A stretch of DNA of 30,028 nucleotides, from positions 1 through 30,028 of the forward strand of contig CAZHNG010000025.1 of NCBI GenBank assembly GCA_964533785.1, written 5' to 3'. Shown here in pieces: positions 23,911-30,028 of this stretch (positions are counted from its first letter, which is position 1; each line of letters starts with the position of its first letter). Position numbers and translations under genes: made by a program. The notes under the pieces were generated by a model that did no database searches, was not told the origin of the DNA, and was given only the letters and a program-made list of their open reading frames with translations. Source of the stretch: JANQRV01 sp964533785. Its GTDB lineage: Bacteria; Bacteroidota; Bacteroidia; Chitinophagales; Saprospiraceae.

Positions 23911-25401
23911 GTGTCGCGCACTTCCTTAAATATTGTATGGCTTAAACGTGATTTGAGATTAACGGACCATAAACCTTTAGTAAGGGCTACTGAAGAACGG
24001 ATTCCGTCCCTCATCCTGTATTGCTTTGAACCATCCTTAATGAATAATGAAGTTTTTGATGAGCGTCACTGGCGTTTTATCCATCAAAGCCTAATGGATA
24101 TGCAAGCCAAGATTGCTCCTCAGGGCAAAAAAATTCACATTCTGCACCGTGAATTTATTGATGTGCTAGAAATTTTAAATGAGCACTTTAGTATTATCCA
24201 CCTTTTTTCTCATCAGGAAACCGGTAATAAACTGACTTTTGAAAGGGATAAAGCAGTAAGCAGGTTCTGCAAGTTAAATCATATTATTTGGGAAGAATAT
24301 TGCCAGGATGGCGTCATCAGAGGATTAAAAACCCGAAAAAATTGGCCAACTCAATTGGAAAGCTTTTTTTCGCAGGAAATTGTATCTCCTGACATAGGAC
24401 ACTTAAACCTTTTTCATTTACCGGTACCCATTGAAAACAAATTGAAAGGGAATCCCCTTCCCAGAAATTTAAAAACAGTTCATCCAGCCTTTCAGATAGG
24501 CGGTCAATCTTATGCACAGCGCTATTTCAAGACTTTCTTGGACAAAAGAGTTGCAAAATACGGTAAAAATTTATCCAAACCCGGCGGCAGTAGGTTTAGC
24601 TGCAGCCGTCTTTCTCCCTACCTTGCTTATGGTAATATCAGTAGCCGGGAATCCTGGCAAGCAACCATACGGGCAACTACAGCAGTTAAGAAATGGTCAT
24701 TAGATAATTTTCGAACCAGATTATGGTGGCGTAGTCATTACATACAAAAACTGGAATCAATGTGGAGAATGGAATTCCAGCCGATCAACCCCGGGATGAA
24801 ACAATTGAAACGGCAAAACAGCGAAAACCTCTTCCATGCCTGGTCAAATGGTAACACTGGCTTCCCCATGGTTGACGCTAGTATGCGGTGCCTGCAAAGA
24901 ACCGGATGGATTAATTTCAGAATGCGGGCTATGCTGGTAACTTTCGCCACTTTTACCTTGTGGTTGGATTGGCGGCTTATCGCTACCCATTTAGCCAAAC
25001 TTTTTCTTGATTTCGAACCCGGTATTCATTATCCCCAGATCCAGATGCAAGCTGGTTTAACCGGCTACCACACTTTAAGAATTTTTAATCCTACGGTTCA
25101 GTCAAAACAACATGATCCTGAAGGAAATTTTGTTCGTGAATGGATTCCTGCTCTTGAAAAAGTACCCACTCCACAGATCTACGAACCCTGGAAAATGTCC
25201 TCGATGGAACAATCATTTTTCCAATGTAAAATCGGTGATGATTACCCCTTTCCCATCGTCGATTATCGTACCGCCACCCAACAACATAAAAGAGATTATT
25301 GGCAAATAAGGAACTCCAAACAAGTCAAAAATGCTTTACCTGGTATTTGGCAACGTTTATGCCTCCAGGAAAACATCGAAAGCTATAAATCACAAATTTA
25401 A
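23911..25401 (+). CDS. Deoxyribodipyrimidine photolyase/cryptochrome family flavoprotein
   Basis: A 496-residue FAD protein for light-driven repair of pyrimidine dimers or blue-light sensing. The N-terminal alpha/beta domain starts with NIVWLKRDLRLTDHKPL. The helical FAD-binding domain carries SRFSCSRLSPYLAYGNISSRESW, WRSHYIQKLE, GNTGFPMVDASMRCLQRTGWINFRMRAMLVTFATFTLWLDWR and RIFNPTVQSKQHDPEGNFVREWIPALEKVP. The segment that in E. coli PhrB reads NNGGWQWAASTG, close to the flavin, is GIHYPQIQMQAGLTG here, so it belongs to a divergent subgroup and the activity (repair or signalling) is uncertain. The start is a GTG at 23911, placed just before the conserved first strand; no ATG fits. It follows the phosphodiesterase gene by 45 bp and may be co-transcribed. 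Confidence 0.9.
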   Translation: MSRTSLNIVWLKRDLRLTDHKPLVRATEERIPSLILYCFEPSLMNNEVFDERHWRFIHQSLMDMQAKIAPQGKKIHILHREFIDVLEILNEHFSIIHLFSHQETGNKLTFERDKAVSRFCKLNHIIWEEYCQDGVIRGLKTRKNWPTQLESFFSQEIVSPDIGHLNLFHLPVPIENKLKGNPLPRNLKTVHPAFQIGGQSYAQRYFKTFLDKRVAKYGKNLSKPGGSRFSCSRLSPYLAYGNISSRESWQATIRATTAVKKWSLDNFRTRLWWRSHYIQKLESMWRMEFQPINPGMKQLKRQNSENLFHAWSNGNTGFPMVDASMRCLQRTGWINFRMRAMLVTFATFTLWLDWRLIATHLAKLFLDFEPGIHYPQIQMQAGLTGYHTLRIFNPTVQSKQHDPEGNFVREWIPALEKVPTPQIYEPWKMSSMEQSFFQCKIGDDYPFPIVDYRTATQQHKRDYWQIRNSKQVKNALPGIWQRLCLQENIESYKSQI

Positions 25402-25958
25402 GCCCCCCAAAAGAAAAAATCACATTACAAGTTTCTACGAATTATTATTTTATTTTTTTGCAGAAATAAAAAATTTCCTATTTTAGCGTTCAGAAACGAA
25501 AAATCAACGCATGGGACGTCCCTTTTAACAACCTTTAATTGACTACCTTTTTGGCCTGACCTGATTTACCATTTGTCCTAAGTTCGCAACCTTTGAATGA
25601 TTATTGCTTGTTTAATTACAGTAATAATAATGATCTCCTCTATGCCCAATTTAAGTTTCAAAATAGAATTTGCCTGANNNNNNNNNNCGGGCAGTTTTTG
25701 CTTTCAATAAAACTAAATTTTACAAGCATTTGGTTATCAATGAATTGAAAATTAAAGCTTGATTTTTTAAATCACTAAAAATCACTTATTTGCGAAAATT
25801 GCCCGGACTATTGGTATTATAACTGCTGCAATATTTTCCTGCCTCTTCATTATTGGAAACTATAATCTACTTGAAATCAAATTTTTGACCATAAATTTTC
25901 GTTAATCTATCCGTAAATATTGAGAGTCGATCGTATTTTTGAGAAAATTTTATGGGAT
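25402..25958. other. AT-rich noncoding region with an assembly gap
   Basis: No gene is supported in this 557-bp stretch, which contains ten N at 25678-25687. An in-frame TTG at 25920 could extend the following kinase by 13 residues but is not preferred. No complete promoter with both elements was found. Sequence missing at the gap could include a small gene. Confidence 0.5.
25678..25687. other. Assembly gap (10 N)
   Basis: Ten unknown bases lie in noncoding sequence; the same placeholder length as the gap at 10036-10045. Confidence 0.98.
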
Positions 25959-27128
25959 ATGAACATTTATACTCAGCAATCGAGATGGAAATTGATCTTA
26001 GTTGCTGCTGGTATCGTAATCATTTTGGTTTCATTAATTTATACAAATCAACTGGCAAGCAGTATTGCAGTGCAAGAAGAAACGGCTGCTGAGAACTGGG
26101 TTTACGCCCAAGAGATCATGACCTCCCTGGACGATGAAGATGACTTGAACTGCGATTACACGCTTCACCAAAAGATATTCACTTCTAACAACACGATCCC
26201 TGTTATTCTTACTTACACCAGTGACGGCACCATACAAGCTAAAAATTATGGAAAGTACGATGATGATATTGAATACCTAAAGGCTCGTAAAGAAAAACTC
26301 CAACGAGACGGCGTGGAACCAATTGATATGGGCTGGGCGACCATATACTACGAAGAATCTTTAATGCTCAGACAACTAAGATTTTTTCCGTACATTCAAT
26401 TGGCACTCATAACCGCATTCATTCTATTCGGTTATTTCAGTTTTAATGCAGCGAAAAGAGCAGAGCAAAACCGTGTCTGGGCAGGTATGGCAAAGGAAAC
26501 TGCTCACCAGCTCGGTACTCCTATTTCTGCAATACTTGCCTGGATTGAACATTTGCGCCTGGTTAAAGCGGATGATCAAGAAGTGAAAGAAGTGCTGGAT
26601 GAACTGGAAAACGATGTGGACCGTTTAAATTTGATCGCAGATCGGTTTTCCAAAATTGGCTCTACCCCTAAATTAGAGTCGATCAATATTCTGGAAGAAT
26701 TGGAAAAATGCCGCATTTATATGCAGAGAAGAGCCTCAAAACACGTAAAATTCGACTTCCCAAAAAACAACGGTCACCCTATCCCAGTAAAGATCAACCC
26801 GCCACTTTTTGACTGGGTGATCGAAAATTTAATGCGTAATGCACTGGATGCTATGTCGAGTAAAGGAAAAATCAGCGCCCACGTCTATGATGATAAAGAT
26901 TACGTTTACTTAGATTTGAGCGATACTGGTAAGGGCATTCCTAACGGAAAATTCAAGACGATATTCCGCCCGGGCTATACCACCAAGAAACGAGGTTGGG
27001 GGTTGGGGCTTTCTTTAGCTAAAAGAATTATTGAGCAATATCATTCTGGCAAGATATTTGTAAAGTCTTCTATAGAAGGAAAGGGTACTACTTTCACAAT
27101 ACAGTTGCCAAAAAAGAACACAGGTTGA
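25959..27128 (+). CDS. Membrane sensor histidine kinase
   Basis: A 389-residue two-component kinase. The ATG at 25959 (MNIYTQQSRWKLILVAAG) is preferred to a TTG at 25920, because homologues commonly start with this short pre-membrane motif. Two membrane helices (about 11-30 and 146-166) enclose a ~115-residue extracytoplasmic sensor region without a recognisable fold. No HAMP domain is evident. The dimerisation/phosphoacceptor helix has His183 in MAKETAHQLGTPISAILAW. The ATPase domain shows the N box (NLMRNALDAM), the G1 region DLSDTGKGIP, the F box IFRPGYTT and the GWGLGLSLAKRII glycine motif. No response regulator is adjacent. The only one in the window is the truncated receiver 7.5 kb away, and pairing them would be speculation. 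Confidence 0.93.
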   Translation: MNIYTQQSRWKLILVAAGIVIILVSLIYTNQLASSIAVQEETAAENWVYAQEIMTSLDDEDDLNCDYTLHQKIFTSNNTIPVILTYTSDGTIQAKNYGKYDDDIEYLKARKEKLQRDGVEPIDMGWATIYYEESLMLRQLRFFPYIQLALITAFILFGYFSFNAAKRAEQNRVWAGMAKETAHQLGTPISAILAWIEHLRLVKADDQEVKEVLDELENDVDRLNLIADRFSKIGSTPKLESINILEELEKCRIYMQRRASKHVKFDFPKNNGHPIPVKINPPLFDWVIENLMRNALDAMSSKGKISAHVYDDKDYVYLDLSDTGKGIPNGKFKTIFRPGYTTKKRGWGLGLSLAKRIIEQYHSGKIFVKSSIEGKGTTFTIQLPKKNTG

Positions 27129-27466
27129 GTAGAACTATATTTTTGCAAAAAATCCCTATTACTTTTTATGCTCAATATACAAAAGGATTATCCTTTGTTT
27201 ATTACAGCATTCATTAACTCAAAGCCCTTCATTCTACTACAAATTATAATTGCTTTAAGCTGTTAACAGTTTTTCCAATACATTATACTCCCAGGACTAC
27301 GTTGGAAACCAATGCTACTGGGCCTTACCAATAGGTTTTGGGCAATCAGTAAGTACGCTAAAAAAACATACAATCCAATTTTTAAATTGATGATCGTAGA
27401 AACGATCATCCTTATGGTATGTGTCTGCCATAGGACCACATCTATTATTTAATGGTCTTATTTATC
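27129..27466 (+). other. Noncoding region with consecutive hairpins before a TonB receptor gene
   Basis: No gene is supported. A -7 match TATTTTTG occurs at 27138-27145. Several stem-loops lie between it and the receptor ATG: an interrupted stem at 27290-27322 (cccag/ctggg with ttgg/ccaa inside); a perfect 9-bp stem with a 4-nt loop at 27389-27410 (gatgatcgt/acgatcatc); then 5-bp stems tatgg/ccata (27413-27432) and gacca/tggtc (27434-27457). If transcription starts near 27150, the receptor mRNA has a leader of about 300 nt that could be structured. No known riboswitch class was recognised. Confidence 0.4.
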
Positions 27467-30028
27467 ATGAAAATAACAGGAAAAGCAGTACGACTTATCT
27501 CTCTATTTATTCTACTTTTCGCCCAGCTATTAAACGCAAGCGACACAACATTAATTAAAGTATTTGACGAACAAGGTGTTCCACTCCCCGGTGTGAATGT
27601 TTATACACCTGATTATTCTTTTAGCGGGATCACCAACAGCAAGGGCGAAATTCAAATCATTGTTGAGGACCCTGGTTCCGAAATTAGTTTCTCATTCGTC
27701 GGATACCAAACCATTGAATTATCTTACCGGCAGTTATCGCAAAAGAATGGACGGATCATTATGCTGCCTGCTATTCATACCTTATCTACTTTGATTGTAC
27801 ATGGCAGAAGGGACGATGTGTTGGCTGATGCCACACGTAAGATAAAGGTTATTTCTCAAAAGCGCATCGAACGAAGTCATGCTAATACTTCTGCCGATCT
27901 GCTTGGCAAAGAAGGAGGGCTATTTGTTCAAAAAAGCCAACTTGGTGGAGGAAGCCCCATTATCCGAGGATTTGAAGCCAACAGGGTTTTATTGGTCGTA
28001 GATGGAGTAAGAATGAATAATGCTATCTACCGAAACGGTCACTTGCAAAATGCTATAACCGTCGATCCGCAAATGCTGGAACAGGTCGAAGTAATTTTTG
28101 GCCCCGGTTCTCTTACTTACGGTAGTGACGCTCTTGGCGGCGTTGTGCATTTTCGTTCCAAAGACCCCCAATTGCTCATAGGTCAACCAGATCGAAAAAT
28201 TATTACCAAAGCCAACTTTTCAGCCAGATACGCTACTGCCGCCAATACCAGGATGTCTCACCTGGATTTTAATATCGGTACACGTAAATGGGGCTTTTTA
28301 ACTAGCTTAACCTACTCTGGTTTTGGAGACCTTAGAGCCGGTTCTGTTAGACCTGGAACTGAATTTGAAGCCTTCGGGAAGAGGCCGTTTTTTGCGGAAA
28401 GGTCTAACGGCAAGGATCGATTGGTCCAAAACAGCGCCCCGGACGTACAGGTAGGCAGTGGATACAGCCAATACGATTTGATGCAAAAAATCCGTTTCCA
28501 GCCAAATGACGAATTGTACTTTGTGCTCAACTTACAATTGTCGAACTCTACTGATGTTCCACGATACGACCGACTCACAGAACCTGGGGGGGAAGGGTTG
28601 AAATTCGCCGAATGGTACTACGGGCCTCAATTTAGATCATTAACCTCCTTAAAAACCAGGATACTCAAAGCTAACTTGTTTTTTGACCGGGCTACCATCA
28701 TCAGTTCTTTTCAAAGGATTGGAGAAGATCGTCATGATCGTAGATTCGGCTCGAATATCAGAGAATCCTCCCTGGTTGACCTCAATATTTACTCCCTTAC
28801 CGCTGATTTTGACAAAGCAATTGCCCCCAGTCATTCCCACTGGTTAAATTACGGTCTGGACATTAGCCATAATGATGTTTTTTCTACCGCTTTTAGTGAA
28901 AACATTGTTTCTCAGGAAAGGAAAAATGATGTAAATGCACGTTATCCCAGTGGTGGCAGCGACATGGATGCTTTCGGGTTTTATACCAACTACCGTTACC
29001 GCAATCAAGATTCCAGTTTTCTTTTTAATGCAGGCCTTCGTTATAACTATACTATGATCAATGCCCGGTTTTCGGTTACTGACCCGATCGAATGGCCCGC
29101 CAATTATATCGATGGCATTCGAACGGAAAACAGCGCCTTAACCTGGTCCACAGGAATAAGCTATAGAACGACTGACAACTGGACGATTAAAGCAGCACTG
29201 GGAACTGCCTTTCGCACTCCCAATGTGGATGATTTCACCAAATTCAGAGAAAAAGACGGTTTTATTACAGTTCCCAACCCAAATTTAAAGCCTGAGCAAT
29301 CCCTTTCTGCCGAACTCACACTGGAAAAAGACCTCTACGATCTAAAAATTGGCAACCTCAATATATCCAGCATTAATTGGGGAGTTACCGGTTTTTACAG
29401 TTATTTGAAGGATGCTATTGTACGCGAAAACTATTTCCTGCCAGACGGCAGCACTTCTTTTTTTAGCCGTGGAAATGAACTGTTTGTACAAGCAAATGTC
29501 AATGCTAATTACGCCAGGATCTTTGGTATTTCTTCCTATTTATCGATTAATTTCAATCCACACTGGAATTTCAATTCAAACATTAACTATACTTACGGGA
29601 GAAGGTCGTTGGCATTGGATGACTCTGTGGATGGCTCTGACAATGGTGTCATCATGGTTCCCCAAGACCATATCCCGCCATTGCACGGCCAATCTACCCT
29701 TTCTTATGAAGAAGGCAAATTTAATGTAGAAGCAGTTATAAGATACAATGGTGGAAAAAGAGTCAAAGATTATGCGGTTTCCTCAGTTGACACGGATTAC
29801 GACAGCGAATGTGGCTTGATATTTAACCGTGCGGGAACAGCGGATAATATTGAGCAGGGGGTCATTGCTAAAGAAGCTAGTGGTTGCAACAGCATTTATA
29901 AAGGTGTCTATGGATGGACGACTTTTAACCTTTATACAGGCTATAACCTCTATAAACAATGGTCTTTGAATATCGGAATAGAGAATATAACTGATCAGAG
30001 ATATAGGCCATATAGTTCCGGAATATCC
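27467..30028 (+). CDS. TonB-dependent receptor, heme/hemoglobin-receptor-like (3' end cut by window edge)
   Basis: An open frame of 854 codons from the ATG at 27467 to the last base of the window, without a stop. A signal peptide (AVRLISLFILLFAQLLNAS) is followed by a carboxypeptidase-D-like domain at about 23-105 (IKVFDEQGVPLPGVNVYTP ... FSFVGYQTIELSY). The plug (about 120-240) contains SPIIRGFEANRVLLVVDGVRMNN, LEQVEVIFGPGSLTYGSDALGGVVHF and SKDP. The long beta-barrel ends in GIENITDQRYRPYSSGIS, the usual penultimate strand, so only some 15-25 residues should be missing. The plug resembles the hemoglobin/transferrin/lactoferrin receptor group, which suggests a heme or iron source as substrate, but this is inference. 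No metal-type operator like the one at 6629 was found upstream. Confidence 0.9.
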   Translation, partial: MKITGKAVRLISLFILLFAQLLNASDTTLIKVFDEQGVPLPGVNVYTPDYSFSGITNSKGEIQIIVEDPGSEISFSFVGYQTIELSYRQLSQKNGRIIMLPAIHTLSTLIVHGRRDDVLADATRKIKVISQKRIERSHANTSADLLGKEGGLFVQKSQLGGGSPIIRGFEANRVLLVVDGVRMNNAIYRNGHLQNAITVDPQMLEQVEVIFGPGSLTYGSDALGGVVHFRSKDPQLLIGQPDRKIITKANFSARYATAANTRMSHLDFNIGTRKWGFLTSLTYSGFGDLRAGSVRPGTEFEAFGKRPFFAERSNGKDRLVQNSAPDVQVGSGYSQYDLMQKIRFQPNDELYFVLNLQLSNSTDVPRYDRLTEPGGEGLKFAEWYYGPQFRSLTSLKTRILKANLFFDRATIISSFQRIGEDRHDRRFGSNIRESSLVDLNIYSLTADFDKAIAPSHSHWLNYGLDISHNDVFSTAFSENIVSQERKNDVNARYPSGGSDMDAFGFYTNYRYRNQDSSFLFNAGLRYNYTMINARFSVTDPIEWPANYIDGIRTENSALTWSTGISYRTTDNWTIKAALGTAFRTPNVDDFTKFREKDGFITVPNPNLKPEQSLSAELTLEKDLYDLKIGNLNISSINWGVTGFYSYLKDAIVRENYFLPDGSTSFFSRGNELFVQANVNANYARIFGISSYLSINFNPHWNFNSNINYTYGRRSLALDDSVDGSDNGVIMVPQDHIPPLHGQSTLSYEEGKFNVEAVIRYNGGKRVKDYAVSSVDTDYDSECGLIFNRAGTADNIEQGVIAKEASGCNSIYKGVYGWTTFNLYTGYNLYKQWSLNIGIENITDQRYRPYSSGIS

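Noticed and set aside
27129..27466. Cobalamin riboswitch upstream of the TonB receptor
   Set aside because: The conserved B12-box pattern was not found; the visible stems do not match the class.

Overview
The window looks like a draft contig from a Bacteroidota member, most likely of the Saprospiraceae/Lewinella type. This is an inference. The supporting signs are TonB-dependent receptors with an N-terminal carboxypeptidase-D-like domain, a type IX secretion (T9SS) C-terminal sorting domain, lamin-tail and DUF11 modules, promoters of the TTTG-N20-TAnnTTTG type, weak Shine-Dalgarno sequences and moderate to low GC. Two runs of exactly 10 N (10036-10045 and 25678-25687) are assembly gaps. No rRNA, tRNA, CRISPR array, phage or intact insertion sequence was seen.

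Layout. (1) 282-5571: amino acid and nucleotide precursor metabolism. proA and proB abut exactly, and a carbamoyl-phosphate synthase large subunit (carB) follows with its own consensus promoter. Both ProB and CarB lack the C-terminal regulatory/accessory domain of the E. coli enzymes. A small possible membrane protein lies on the minus strand between them. (2) 5996-9106: a truncated secreted glycoside-hydrolase-like gene, then a TonB-dependent receptor whose promoter carries a perfect 14-bp palindrome resembling a DtxR/IdeR-type metal operator. (3) 9111-10621, minus: an ECF sigma factor, a probable membrane anti-sigma protein and a Spy/CpxP-like periplasmic protein, tightly packed as one operon. 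A KirBac potassium channel (10775-11746, minus) follows. (4) 12235-14966: RecQ helicase and type II dehydroquinase. (5) 14967-17986: a miniature inverted-repeat element, a secreted M20 amidohydrolase (minus) and a secreted carboxypeptidase-D-like-domain protein (plus). (6) 18103-21860: a response regulator reduced to its receiver domain, divergent from a large T9SS-secreted modular protein with three almost identical 324-bp tandem repeats. The shared intergenic region holds 11-bp-phased direct repeats of the kind bound by OmpR/PhoB regulators. (7) 22150-25401: a secreted protein with two tandem phosphodiesterase-like domains, the first with a lost catalytic histidine, and a photolyase/cryptochrome. 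(8) 25959-30028: a membrane histidine kinase and a second TonB-dependent receptor (heme/hemoglobin-receptor-like) that runs off the right edge.

Most genes are ordinary housekeeping or envelope functions. The parts most worth a second look are the 18454-18866 regulatory region with its truncated regulator and divergent repeat protein, the unnamed ~108-residue repeat domain, the tandem phosphodiesterase with one apparently dead domain, and the operator-bearing receptor promoter at 6624-6655.
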